From: Nitrincola iocasae
GTDB taxonomy: Bacteria; Pseudomonadota; Gammaproteobacteria; Pseudomonadales; Balneatricaceae
Assembly (NCBI RefSeq): GCF_008727795.1
Contig: NZ_CP044222.1
Span: 62,001-126,000 of the forward strand
Direction of reading: 5' to 3'
Length of the DNA: 64,000 nt
Shown here: in pieces, positions 43,836 through 52,808 of the stretch
Numbering within the stretch: the stretch's first letter is position 1
How the letters are laid out: each line of letters opens with the position of its first letter
The notes under the pieces: generated by a model
Told to the model about the DNA's origin: nothing
Seen by the model: only the letters and a program-made list of their open reading frames with translations
The model's database searches: none
Made by a program: the position numbers and the translations under genes

Positions 43836-44681
43836 ATGTCATCCGATCTACCTGCTTCCGTATCGTCTCTGCCATTGATCGGAGTTAATGCCTGCAGCCA
43901 ACGCTTACCTGAAAAACATCCTTTTTTTATTGTCGGCGAAAAGTATGTGCGTGCTGTCTCTGACGGTGCGGGTGGTATACCGTTGGTCATTCCGGCTCTG
44001 GGTGCACAAATCCCGCCAGAGCAGTTGCTTGAACAACTGGATGGTTTGCTGCTCACTGGTTCTCCTTCCAATATTGAGCCGCATCACTATGCTGGCGAGC
44101 CGAGTGATCCTGGATCGGAACATGATCCTCAGCGTGATGCAACTACCCTGCCCCTGATTCGGGCTGCGGTGAAAGCCGGTGTGCCGATTCTGGGAATATG
44201 CCGTGGGTTTCAGGAGATGAACGTGGCATTGGGCGGCACACTGTATCAAAAAGTGCATGAAGTTGAAGGCTATCACGATCATCGTGAAGACAAAACCACC
44301 TCAATCAATGCACAGTACAATACCTTGGCACATCCGATCACCCTGAAGGCCGGTGGCGTATTGGCGAGTATTTGGCCGCACGCGACTGAAGTACAGGTGA
44401 ACTCCTTGCATGGTCAGGGCATCCAGACGCTGGCACCTGGTCTGCAGGTAGAGGCCGTGGCTGATGATGGACTGATTGAGGCTTTTTCGGTTAAACAAGC
44501 CCATCGCTTCGCCTTGGCAGTACAGTGGCATCCGGAGTGGCAGTGGCATCCGGATGATGGGGTCGGAGAGTTCCCTTTTTACCGCGCCATTCTGAAAGCA
44601 TTTGGAGACGCCTGTCGTCAAAGGCATATTGAACGTACGACTAACAGGACAGGCAAACACAATATGGCAGAGATTTTATGA
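43836..44681 (+). CDS. puuD: Gamma-glutamyl-GABA hydrolase
   Basis: 281-residue class I glutamine amidotransferase-like hydrolase: nucleophile Cys122 in PILGICRGFQEMNV, the NSLHGQGI segment and catalytic His-x-Glu in VQWHPEWQ. Releases GABA and glutamate. The ATG at 43836 after AGGA is preferred; the frame stays open upstream (to 43719) without family similarity. Overlaps the next gene by four bases. Confidence 0.92.
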   Translation: MSSDLPASVSSLPLIGVNACSQRLPEKHPFFIVGEKYVRAVSDGAGGIPLVIPALGAQIPPEQLLEQLDGLLLTGSPSNIEPHHYAGEPSDPGSEHDPQRDATTLPLIRAAVKAGVPILGICRGFQEMNVALGGTLYQKVHEVEGYHDHREDKTTSINAQYNTLAHPITLKAGGVLASIWPHATEVQVNSLHGQGIQTLAPGLQVEAVADDGLIEAFSVKQAHRFALAVQWHPEWQWHPDDGVGEFPFYRAILKAFGDACRQRHIERTTNRTGKHNMAEIL

Positions 44682-46024
44682 AACAACTTGAAGACTGGAT
44701 GAAAGAAAATCAGATCACCGAAATAGAGTGTGTAGTGAGTGATATTAATGGTATAGCGCGGGGTAAAATTACCCCGGTATCCAAGTTTATTGCCGAAAAA
44801 GGCATGCGTCTGCCTGAAAGTATTCTGCTGCAAACGGTGACAGGCGACTATGTTGAAGATGATATTTACTACGACCTGCTTGATCCGGCCGATATCGACA
44901 TGATCTGCCACCCGGATCCGGATGCCATTTTCATGATCCCCTGGGCCCTGGAGCCCACGGCTCAGGTGATTCATGATTGTTACGATCGCAATGGCTTACC
45001 GATTAACCTGTCACCGCGTAACTTACTTAAAAAAGTACTGCGGCTGTACCAGGATCAGGGCTGGAAGCCGATAGTGTCACCGGAAATGGAGTTCTACCTC
45101 ACTAAACGCTGTGAAGACCCTGATCTGCCCTTGCAGCCGCCTATCGGACGTTCCGGGCGGCAGGAAACCGGTCGTCAGTCCTTCTCCATCGATGCCGCCA
45201 ATGAATTTGATCCTTTGTTCGAAGATATGTATGACTGGTGTGAAGCGCAGGGGCTGGATATCGATACCCTGATTCATGAGGAAGGCACCGCACAGATGGA
45301 GATCAATTTCCGTCATGGTGATCCTTTATCACTGGCTGATCAGGTGTTTGTATTTAAGCGTACCATGCGTGAAGCGGCCTTGAAGCACGATGTGGCGGCA
45401 ACCTTTATGGCCAAGCCGGTCAGCAATGAGCCGGGTAGTGCGATGCATCTGCATCAGAGTGTGGTGGATCTCAACACGGGTGAATCGATCTTCTCCGATG
45501 CTCAGGGCAAGATGAGCGAGCTATTTTTGCATCATATCGGAGGTTTGCAGAAGTATATTCCGGAAATCCTGCCGTTGTTGGCTCCTAATGTGAACTCCTT
45601 CCGCCGCTTTCTGCCGGATACCTCAGCACCCGTTAACGTAGAGTGGGGTCTGGAGAACCGTACCTGTGGGCTGCGCGTACCGGATTCCGATTCGCAGAAC
45701 CGCCGGGTGGAAAACCGTTTGCCAGGTGCTGATGCCAATGTCTACCTGGCCATTGCTGGTAGTCTGCTTTGCGGTTATCTCGGTATGATGAAAAAAATAA
45801 ATCCGTCAGCACCAGTTCAAGGGCGCGCCTACGAGCGCCGTAATCTGCGTCTACCCCTGACGTTAGAGGCTGCTCTGGAGCGTATGGAACACTCCAAGGT
45901 GATCCGTGAATACCTGAGTCCTGAGTTTGTGAAGGGCTATATTGCTGTGAAGCGGGTTGAACATGAGAATTTCAAGCAGGTTATTAGCTCCTGGGAGCGT
46001 GAGTTTCTGCTGTTATCTGTTTAG
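44678..46024 (+). CDS. puuA: Gamma-glutamylputrescine synthetase (GS family)
   Basis: 448 residues. GS-family ligase: ECVVSDINGIARGKI at the N-terminus, IHEEGTAQMEINFRHGDP and GSAMHLHQSVVDLNTG in the catalytic domain, VEWGLENRTCGLRVP and RVENRLPGADANVYL. Joins glutamate to putrescine using ATP. Coupled to puuD (ATGA), followed by the potF-potGHI uptake genes. One of two PuuA-like proteins here. Confidence 0.9.
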   Translation: MKQLEDWMKENQITEIECVVSDINGIARGKITPVSKFIAEKGMRLPESILLQTVTGDYVEDDIYYDLLDPADIDMICHPDPDAIFMIPWALEPTAQVIHDCYDRNGLPINLSPRNLLKKVLRLYQDQGWKPIVSPEMEFYLTKRCEDPDLPLQPPIGRSGRQETGRQSFSIDAANEFDPLFEDMYDWCEAQGLDIDTLIHEEGTAQMEINFRHGDPLSLADQVFVFKRTMREAALKHDVAATFMAKPVSNEPGSAMHLHQSVVDLNTGESIFSDAQGKMSELFLHHIGGLQKYIPEILPLLAPNVNSFRRFLPDTSAPVNVEWGLENRTCGLRVPDSDSQNRRVENRLPGADANVYLAIAGSLLCGYLGMMKKINPSAPVQGRAYERRNLRLPLTLEAALERMEHSKVIREYLSPEFVKGYIAVKRVEHENFKQVISSWEREFLLLSV

Positions 46025-46117
46025 ACCGGCAGCCACAGCATAAAATTTCAGGTTTTTTTTATGTCAGACTATGTTAAATATGGTTTAACAACGTTTACCT
46101 AAGTATGAGGTGCTCAG

Positions 46118-47221
46118 ATGATCAGATCTTTTGACAAAACTCTGGTGGTGACTGCAATAACACTCGCCCTGAGTGCGACAGCAGCCAGTGCCAATGAAGT
46201 TCGGGTATACAACTGGTCAGATTACATCGCCGAGGATACGCTGGAAAAATTCACAGCTGAAACCGGTATCAATGTAATCTATGACGTGTTTGACAGTAAT
46301 GAAGTTCTGGAAGCGGCCTTGTTATCCGGTCGTTCAGGTTATGACCTGGTAGTGCCTTCAAATCATTATCTGACCAAGCAGATCAGTGCAGGTGCTTTTG
46401 TTGAGCTGGACCACAGTAAGTTGCCCAACATGGATAACCTAAGCCCTGAGCTTATGCGTAATCTGGAAGACGTGGACCCAGGTAGCCGCTTCTCTATTCC
46501 TTATCTTTGGGGAACCAATGGCTATGGCTATAACGAAGGCCGTATACAGGAAATTCTCGGTGATGATGCGCCAACCGATTCCTGGGCGCTGATGTTCGAT
46601 CCAGAGGTGACAGCCAAGTTGGCCGAAGCCGGGTGCGGTATCAGTATGCTGGATTCCGGTGACGAAATGTTGCCTGCGGCTCTGGCTTATCTCGGCTTAA
46701 ATCCAAACAGTAACGATGCTGACGATTTTGCCCGTGCAGCCGAAGTAATCAGTGCTGTTCAGCCGCACATCACTTACTTCCACTCCTCACGTTATATTTC
46801 TGATTTGGCTAACGGAGAGATCTGTGTTGGTGCCGGTTATTCCGGTGATATTCTGCAGGCAGCTGATCGTGCTGACGAAGCAGATAATGGCAATGTTATC
46901 GTCTATACCATCCCCAAGGAAGGTGCAGCACTGTGGTTTGATATGCTGGCGATACCGGACGGTGCGCCGAATGTTGATAATGCGCATGCCTTGATTAATT
47001 TTCTGCTGAAGCCGGAAATTATTGCTGATATCACCAACTATGTCTGGTATGCCAACCCTAACGCAGCGGCTGATGAGTTCGTTGATGAGGATATTCTTAA
47101 CGACTCCTCCATCTATCCGACCGCTGAGGTGAAAGAACACCTGTTCATAGCTAAAGAGCGCCCTCTGGATGCCCAGCGTATCGTTACACGTACCTGGAAC
47201 CGGGTTAAATCTGGACGTTAA
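46118..47221 (+). CDS. potF: Putrescine/spermidine periplasmic binding protein
   Basis: 367 residues, signal peptide (about 1-25, ASANEV cleavage region), then SBP domain with VYNWSDYIAEDTLEKF and the polyamine-site residues in SRFSIPYLWGTNGYGYN and GYSGDILQAADRADE. Delivers polyamine to PotGHI. GAGG lies seven bases before the ATG. A stem-loop follows and separates it from potG. Confidence 0.93.
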   Translation: MIRSFDKTLVVTAITLALSATAASANEVRVYNWSDYIAEDTLEKFTAETGINVIYDVFDSNEVLEAALLSGRSGYDLVVPSNHYLTKQISAGAFVELDHSKLPNMDNLSPELMRNLEDVDPGSRFSIPYLWGTNGYGYNEGRIQEILGDDAPTDSWALMFDPEVTAKLAEAGCGISMLDSGDEMLPAALAYLGLNPNSNDADDFARAAEVISAVQPHITYFHSSRYISDLANGEICVGAGYSGDILQAADRADEADNGNVIVYTIPKEGAALWFDMLAIPDGAPNVDNAHALINFLLKPEIIADITNYVWYANPNAAADEFVDEDILNDSSIYPTAEVKEHLFIAKERPLDAQRIVTRTWNRVKSGR

Positions 47222-47228
47222 TAGCATA

Positions 47229-47265
47229 CTGGCTGCCGTCAGGGGATGGCAGCCAGTTTTTATTT
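47229..47265 (+). terminator. Attenuator-like terminator between potF and potG
   Basis: CTGGCTGCC (47229-47237) and GGCAGCCAG (47248-47256), 10-base loop, followed by TTTTTATTT. Partial termination here would give the usual excess of binding protein over permease. Confidence 0.8.
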
Positions 47266-47288
47266 GCACATGATTGGAGGGCTTACGC

Positions 47289-48428
47289 ATGCCGAGTGGC
47301 TCGAGTGCTGTGAAGAAACCACTGGATACTGAAGCCGCGACTGAGGTGCTGTTGCAAATTCAGGGTGTGAGTAAGTATTTTGATGATGTACTGGCCGTGG
47401 ATAATGTCAGTCTAGACATTACCCGAGGTGAAATTTTTGCGCTGCTGGGTGGTTCCGGCTCCGGAAAATCCACGCTGTTACGTATCCTGGCCGGTTTTGA
47501 AAAACCCGGTGAAGGACGCATCATTCTGGATGGTAAGGACATTACCGATCTGCCACCCTACGAGCGCCCAATCAATATGATGTTTCAGTCCTATGCGCTG
47601 TTTCCGCACATGACTGTGGAGCAGAACATTGCCTTTGGTCTGAAACAGGACAAGATTCCTAAAGCCGAAGTGAATCAGCGCGTGGCCGAGATGCTACGGT
47701 TGGTGAAAATGGATAAGTATGCCAAGCGTCGGCCAGCACAGTTATCTGGGGGGCAACGCCAGCGCGTAGCTTTGGCACGCTCTTTAGCCAAGCGGCCAAA
47801 ACTGCTGCTGTTGGATGAACCCATGGGAGCGCTGGATAAAAAGCTGCGTACTGAAATGCAGTTAGAAGTGGTGGATATACTGGAGAAAGTGGGGGTGACC
47901 TGTGTGCTGGTAACCCATGATCAGGAAGAAGCCATGACGATGGCAAGTCGCATTGCCATTATGTCGGAAGGCTGGATTGCGCAGATAGGCTCACCCATCG
48001 ACATTTACGAGAGCCCTAACAGCCGCATGATTGCCGAGTTTATCGGTTCTGTGAATATCTTTGAGTGTCGTATCCTGGAAGATGAAGCTGATAGTCTCAC
48101 TTTATCTTGTACAGATCTGGATCAGCCGGTTTATATCGGACATGGTGTCAGTACACGCGCTGAAAGTGAACGCGCCATGGTGGCGCTACGACCGGAAAAA
48201 ACCCTGATCAGCCGCGAGCAGCCTGATTCAGATTATAATTGGTGCTCTGGTAAAGTACATGATATTGCGTATTTAGGCGGTATATCAGTCTACTATGTCC
48301 AGTTACCATCAGGCAGGATCATTCAGGCCAGCATTGCCAACACTGAGCGACGCGGTGATCGACCCACCTGGGAAGACTCCGTATTTGTCAGTTGGGATGA
48401 TTCCAGTCCTGTTGTGCTCTGGGATTAA
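47289..48428 (+). CDS. potG: Polyamine ABC transporter ATPase
   Basis: 379 residues. Walker A LLGGSGSGKSTLL, Q-loop MMFQSYALFPHM, signature LSGGQRQRVALARSLA, Walker B LLLLDEPMGALD, H-loop VTHDQEEAMT, and a C-terminal TOBE domain. The ATG at 47289 follows GGAGG; an in-frame TTG at 47274 overlaps that RBS and is rejected. Confidence 0.94.
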   Translation: MPSGSSAVKKPLDTEAATEVLLQIQGVSKYFDDVLAVDNVSLDITRGEIFALLGGSGSGKSTLLRILAGFEKPGEGRIILDGKDITDLPPYERPINMMFQSYALFPHMTVEQNIAFGLKQDKIPKAEVNQRVAEMLRLVKMDKYAKRRPAQLSGGQRQRVALARSLAKRPKLLLLDEPMGALDKKLRTEMQLEVVDILEKVGVTCVLVTHDQEEAMTMASRIAIMSEGWIAQIGSPIDIYESPNSRMIAEFIGSVNIFECRILEDEADSLTLSCTDLDQPVYIGHGVSTRAESERAMVALRPEKTLISREQPDSDYNWCSGKVHDIAYLGGISVYYVQLPSGRIIQASIANTERRGDRPTWEDSVFVSWDDSSPVVLWD

Positions 48429-48451
48429 GCAGTATGCGTGGAGGCTTAGGT

Positions 48452-49357
48452 ATGCTGAACAAGATCAGACAGATACTCCCCAGTGGCAGGTTACTGGTTT
48501 TCGGCATACCTTTTATCTGGCTGTTACTGTTTTTTCTGTTGCCCTTTGCATTGGTGTTGAAAATTAGTTTTTCTTCGGCAATGATCGCTATTCCGCCCTA
48601 CCAACCGGTGTTCAGCTATATCGACGAGATCTTTTCCGTTGTATTGAACCTGGGTAACTATATTTTCCTAGCGTCAGACAGTCTTTACGTGTCCGCCTAT
48701 ATTGGTTCACTGAAAATCGCGCTTATTTCGACCCTCTTCTGCCTGCTGCTGGGCTATCCGATGGCCTACGCCATGGCGCGTGCACCACTGCAGTGGCAGT
48801 TAGTTCTGCTGTTGCTGATTATGCTGCCTTCCTGGACTTCATTCCTGATTCGTGTGTATGCCTGGATGGGTATTCTGAGTAATCAGGGGTTGCTGAATAA
48901 TTTTTTGTTGTGGCTCGGGGTGATTAACGAGCCCCTCAGGATGATGAACACCAACTTCGCTGTCGTCATCGGTATTGTATATGCTTACCTGCCATTCATG
49001 ATTTTGCCACTCTATGCCAATCTGGTGAAAATGGACGCCAGTCTGCTTGAGGCCGCTTCAGATCTTGGGTCGCGGAAGATCAATACTTTTTGGCGTGTCA
49101 CTTTGCCCTTGTCAAAAGGCGGGATTATCGCAGGCTCCATGTTGGTGTTTATTCCAGCCGTGGGCGAGTTTGTAATTCCCGAGCTATTAGGTGGCCCGGA
49201 TACACTGATGATCGGTAAGGTATTGTGGGAGGAATTTTTCAACAACCGCGATTGGCCAGTGGCTTCTGCGCTGGCTGTTATCATGCTGGCATTGCTGATT
49301 ATACCCATCATTCTTTTCCACCGTTATCAGTCCAAGGAGATGGAAAAGAATGGCTAA
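48452..49357 (+). CDS. potH: Polyamine ABC transporter permease 1
   Basis: 301 residues, six membrane helices, EAA loop LLEAASDLGSRKINTFWRVTLPL. Start at 48452 (TGGAGG eight bases before) rather than the in-frame ATG at 48434. Overlaps potI by eight bases. Confidence 0.92.
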   Translation: MLNKIRQILPSGRLLVFGIPFIWLLLFFLLPFALVLKISFSSAMIAIPPYQPVFSYIDEIFSVVLNLGNYIFLASDSLYVSAYIGSLKIALISTLFCLLLGYPMAYAMARAPLQWQLVLLLLIMLPSWTSFLIRVYAWMGILSNQGLLNNFLLWLGVINEPLRMMNTNFAVVIGIVYAYLPFMILPLYANLVKMDASLLEAASDLGSRKINTFWRVTLPLSKGGIIAGSMLVFIPAVGEFVIPELLGGPDTLMIGKVLWEEFFNNRDWPVASALAVIMLALLIIPIILFHRYQSKEMEKNG

Positions 49358-50186
49358 GTTAAGAAATCTCAGCTTCTCCAAAGTCATGCTGGTGGTGGGA
49401 TTGTTATTTTTGTATATCCCCATGGCGATTCTGATGTTTTATTCGTTTAACTCATCTCGGTTGGTTACCGTCTGGGCCGGTTTCTCGACGCACTGGTATG
49501 CGGAACTTTTACGTGATCAGCAGTTGTTATCGGCTGTGTGGATGAGTCTTAGAATCGCTTTTTATTCTGCCACCATGGCAGTGTGTATCGGCACTCTTGC
49601 CGCCTTGGTAATGACACGCTTTAATCGCTTTCGTGGACGAACCATGCTGTCGAGTATGATCACTGCGCCGCTGGTAATGCCCGAGGTGATTACAGGTTTG
49701 TCTTTGTTGCTGCTGTTTGTGCATATGGCGCAGATAATCGGCTGGCCTGCGGATCGTGGAATGGTGACCATCTGGATAGCCCATACGACTTTTTGCAGTG
49801 CCTATGTGGCTGTGGTGGTGTCATCGCGCCTGCGCGAGCTGGATCTTTCAATAGAAGAAGCCGCCCTGGATCTTGGGGCCACCCCTTTTAAAACCTTTTT
49901 TCTGATTACGATTCCTATTATTACTCCGGCACTGATTTCCGGATGGCTACTGGCATTTACCCTGTCGCTGGATGACTTGGTGATTGCCAGTTTCGTGTCC
50001 GGTCCGGGCGCCACCACCCTGCCTATGGTGGTGTTCTCATCTGTCAGGCTCGGGGTATCGCCCAAGATTAACGCCCTGGCAACCTTGATCATTCTGACGG
50101 TATCTGTGATTGCGTTTATTGCCTGGTATTTGATGCGGCGAGCCGAAGAAAAACGTCGCCGTCCCCTGCCTGAGTCGATGGAGTAG
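49350..50186 (+). CDS. potI: Polyamine ABC transporter permease 2
   Basis: 278 residues, six membrane helices, EAA loop IEEAALDLGATPFKTFFLITIPI. The stretch FTLSLDDLVIASFVSGPGATTLP is typical of PotI/PotC. Last gene of potFGHI; two bases after its stop begins an unrelated minus-strand remnant. Confidence 0.92.
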   Translation: MAKLRNLSFSKVMLVVGLLFLYIPMAILMFYSFNSSRLVTVWAGFSTHWYAELLRDQQLLSAVWMSLRIAFYSATMAVCIGTLAALVMTRFNRFRGRTMLSSMITAPLVMPEVITGLSLLLLFVHMAQIIGWPADRGMVTIWIAHTTFCSAYVAVVVSSRLRELDLSIEEAALDLGATPFKTFFLITIPIITPALISGWLLAFTLSLDDLVIASFVSGPGATTLPMVVFSSVRLGVSPKINALATLIILTVSVIAFIAWYLMRRAEEKRRRPLPESME

Positions 50187-50187
50187 T

Positions 50188-50247
50188 TTAATTTTCAGCG
50201 GGATCTTCGGCCTGCTCAGACTCATCACCTGCAAACAACTTTTCAGC
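50188..50247 (-). pseudogene. Remnant of a yggX 3' end
   Basis: Minus-strand frame ending at 50188 reads AEKLFAGDESEQAE then DPAEN-stop, matching the C-terminus of the intact YggX at 52809 (MEKFFAGDEFEQAE). 38 of 40 bases are identical to that gene's 3' end. No start codon or upstream similarity: a stop lies 36 codons upstream. A partial duplication or recombination scar. Confidence 0.55.
50205..50244. repeat. 40-bp direct repeat, left copy (flanks feo)
   Basis: Matches 52829-52868 in the same orientation with two mismatches (38/40). Confidence 0.85.
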
Positions 50248-50285
50248 AGTTCTAATGCTTTTTTTGCCAGCAAATCTTATCCAGG

Positions 50286-50299
50286 TTGACGAAAATCAA
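50286..50299. promoter_or_regulatory. FNR/Anr-type box upstream of feoA
   Basis: TTGAC-GAAA-ATCAA, one base from TTGAT-N4-ATCAA. A TAGGCT -10 candidate at 50322-50327 places the box near -41.5, the class II activation position. Fits anaerobic induction of ferrous iron uptake. Confidence 0.65.
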
Positions 50300-50359
50300 C
50301 CCAAATAGATTCAAGTTGAATTAGGCTTAGTCTGATATTGTGAATATAAAGAGCCACTG

Positions 50360-50590
50360 ATGAATTTGACAGATCTGCAGCACCATCAAAAGGCCCTCAT
50401 TACCGTGTTGAATGGGCCGCAATCGCTGCGTCAACGGCTGGCGGCGTTGGGTGTCCTGCGTGGGCAGGTTGTCGAATTACGTGCCAAGACCCTCTGGGGT
50501 GATCCACGTGCCTATTTAATTGGCGGTCAGCAATTATGTTTGCGCAACGTCGAAGCCCGGTATATTCGGATACAACTGCAAAATGATTGA
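50360..50590 (+). CDS. feoA: FeoA, ferrous iron transport accessory protein
   Basis: 76-residue SH3-like FeoA: QSLRQRLAALGVLRGQVVELRAKTLWGDP and LRNVEARYIRIQ. Cytosolic partner of FeoB. Overlaps feoB by eight bases. Confidence 0.9.
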   Translation: MNLTDLQHHQKALITVLNGPQSLRQRLAALGVLRGQVVELRAKTLWGDPRAYLIGGQQLCLRNVEARYIRIQLQND

Positions 50591-52535
50591 ACGCAGTTAC
50601 ACTGTTGCGCTGATCGGTAACCCCAACTGTGGCAAAACCTCGCTATTTAATCAGCTGACAGGCGCCAATCAGCGTACCGGTAACTTCTCTGGCGTAACGG
50701 TCAGCGGTCGTGTTGGTGAATGTGTGCACAAAGGTGTACGCCTGCGCATCGTCGACCTGCCCGGTATCTATTCCCTGAGCCAAAATCGCAGTGAAGAGCG
50801 GGTCGCGCGTGACTATCTGGATGATGAACCACCTGATCTGGTATTAAATGTTCTGGATGCCGGTAATCTCGGTCGCCACCTGGCACTGACCAGTCAATTG
50901 ATGGAGCAAGGCTTGCCGCTGCTGCTGGCGCTGAATATGCTGGATGAGGCTGAGCGCAACGGCGTTAAGCTCGACTTGAGTGCTCTGTCTGATGCGCTGG
51001 GTGTCCCGGTGTTGCCCAGTGACGGGCGACGTAAACTCTATCGTGAGCGCCTGCTTGATGCAGTAGTCGAGCAATTACAGGCTCATGTCGTGAGCCGGTC
51101 ACTCCGAATTGACTACGAACCTCATGTGAATGCGCTGTTACAGCAGCTGGAAGATCAGTGTCTGCCCCGCTGGCAGAGTGTTCGCTGGCTCGAATCAGAA
51201 GACGACGTGAGGTTCGACCTGACGGCTGAACAACAGGCCTTAATGAAGACGAGAGCCAGCATCGAAAGTGAGCATGTGCTGAGTATTGCCGAACTGCTTT
51301 CTGAAGGTCGCTACGGTTGGGTGCATGGACTGTTGCACCGTGTTGGAGTGGTGCATACAGAGCGGAACCTGGCGGATGATCGCCTGGACAACCTGGTACT
51401 CAATCGCTGGCTGGGACTACCGATTCTGGTGGCGCTGCTTTGGTTGATGTTTGAAACCACTTTTACCGCTGGTGCGCTTCCTGCTGACTGGATCGGACTG
51501 GGTGTAGATTGGTTCTCAGTGCAGTTGGTGCAGCTGATGCCAGCGTCGTTACTGCGCGACGTACTGGTGGACGGTATTTTTGCCGGTGTCGGTGGGGTTC
51601 TGGTTTTTTTGCCCAATGTGGTGCTGCTGTTCCTGTTTATGGAGTTGCTGGAGCAGAGCGGCTATATGGCGCGGGCCACCTTTCTGGTAGACAGAATGTT
51701 GAGCCGGGTCGGTTTGCATGGCAAGGCGCTGGTGCCGCTGGTAATGGGGTTTGGCTGTAATGTGCCCGCGATTATGGCGACGCGCTCGATCGAAGAGCCG
51801 CGCGCTCGTCTGATTACCATTCTGATCAATCCCTTTATGAGCTGTTCCGCCCGCCTGCCGGTATTGCTGCTGTTGGCGGGCGTGTTTTATCCCGACAATG
51901 CCGGTACGGTGTTGTTCGGCATCTATACCCTGGGTGTGCTGGTGGCTTTGGCGTGTGCCGGCGTGTTTGCCCGAGTGTTGCCTGCGCACTATGACGAAAC
52001 GTTTATTATGGAGTTGCCCCCTTGGCGCATGCCGGGCCTGCGTTCGCTACTGTTGCATTTGTGGGACCGCAGTCGCGACTTTTTGACCAAGGCCGGAACA
52101 GTCATTCTGGTCGGCTCGATTCTGGTCTGGCTGTTGCAAACCTTCCCGCGTGGCGGCGAGCCATTGCTGCAGCAGTTGGGGCATGCGCTGACGCCATTGT
52201 TTGCACCACTGGGATTCAGTTGGCACGAAACAGTGGCCTTGCTGTCAGGCTTTATCGCCAAGGAAGTGATCGTGGCTTCTCTGGCAGTGGTCTACCAATC
52301 CAGCGCCGAAAACTCGGGACAACTGCAGCAGGCGATTGGGCAGTCACTGCCTCCAAGTGCCGGGCTTGCCTTTATGGTGTACACACTCCTTTACATGCCT
52401 TGTCTGGCAACCCTGGCCGTTATTCGGCGCGAAACCGGACGTTGGGCCTGGGCTGGGTTGTCGTTGGTGCTGGGGTTGAGTCTTGCCTGGGTATTTGCCT
52501 GGATAACTTTTCATGTAGGACAATGGTTGCTATGA
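50583..52535 (+). CDS. feoB: FeoB, ferrous iron transporter
   Basis: 650 residues. N-terminal G domain (G1 GNPNCGKTSLFNQLTG, G3 DLPGIYSL, G4 as LNMLDEA in place of NKxD), helical spacer, then two Gate domains with MGFGCNVPAIMATR and NPFMSCSARLPVLLLL, whose cysteines line the pore, and a C-terminal Gate motif FIAKEVIVASL. Start at 50583 gives the family N-terminus (SYTVALIGNPNCGK); further upstream lies feoA. Somewhat shorter than the enteric protein (773 residues). Confidence 0.94.
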   Translation: MIERSYTVALIGNPNCGKTSLFNQLTGANQRTGNFSGVTVSGRVGECVHKGVRLRIVDLPGIYSLSQNRSEERVARDYLDDEPPDLVLNVLDAGNLGRHLALTSQLMEQGLPLLLALNMLDEAERNGVKLDLSALSDALGVPVLPSDGRRKLYRERLLDAVVEQLQAHVVSRSLRIDYEPHVNALLQQLEDQCLPRWQSVRWLESEDDVRFDLTAEQQALMKTRASIESEHVLSIAELLSEGRYGWVHGLLHRVGVVHTERNLADDRLDNLVLNRWLGLPILVALLWLMFETTFTAGALPADWIGLGVDWFSVQLVQLMPASLLRDVLVDGIFAGVGGVLVFLPNVVLLFLFMELLEQSGYMARATFLVDRMLSRVGLHGKALVPLVMGFGCNVPAIMATRSIEEPRARLITILINPFMSCSARLPVLLLLAGVFYPDNAGTVLFGIYTLGVLVALACAGVFARVLPAHYDETFIMELPPWRMPGLRSLLLHLWDRSRDFLTKAGTVILVGSILVWLLQTFPRGGEPLLQQLGHALTPLFAPLGFSWHETVALLSGFIAKEVIVASLAVVYQSSAENSGQLQQAIGQSLPPSAGLAFMVYTLLYMPCLATLAVIRRETGRWAWAGLSLVLGLSLAWVFAWITFHVGQWLL

Positions 52536-52750
52536 GCATTTTCGACAGTGTTGTCCTGGCTGGACTCATACTGCTGGTGACAGTCTGGTTAGTGCAGCGT
52601 ATCCGCGCCAATCTCAAGGCCAGTTGTTGCAGCACGGACAGCTCTGGCTGCGCCGGATGCAGTGGCGGATGTGGCAAAACCAACCAAAAGCGGGCGCAGT
52701 GTGGCCAGCCACCTGATAACAGCACGCTAGAGACTGAAAAGTCTGACTGA
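52532..52750 (+). CDS. FeoB-associated Cys-rich membrane protein
   Basis: 72 residues: one membrane helix (about 5-25), then CCSTDSSGCAGCSGGCG and a hydrophilic tail. Matches the FeoB-associated cysteine-rich proteins. It overlaps the feoB stop by four bases (ATGA), so the three genes form one operon. Role in iron delivery is inferred. Confidence 0.8.
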   Translation: MSIFDSVVLAGLILLVTVWLVQRIRANLKASCCSTDSSGCAGCSGGCGKTNQKRAQCGQPPDNSTLETEKSD

Positions 52751-52808
52751 TTATTCAGCCGGGCTTGTTGTTTTTAGAAGAATGATAAGGCCAGGCCTCT
52801 ATGAAAAC

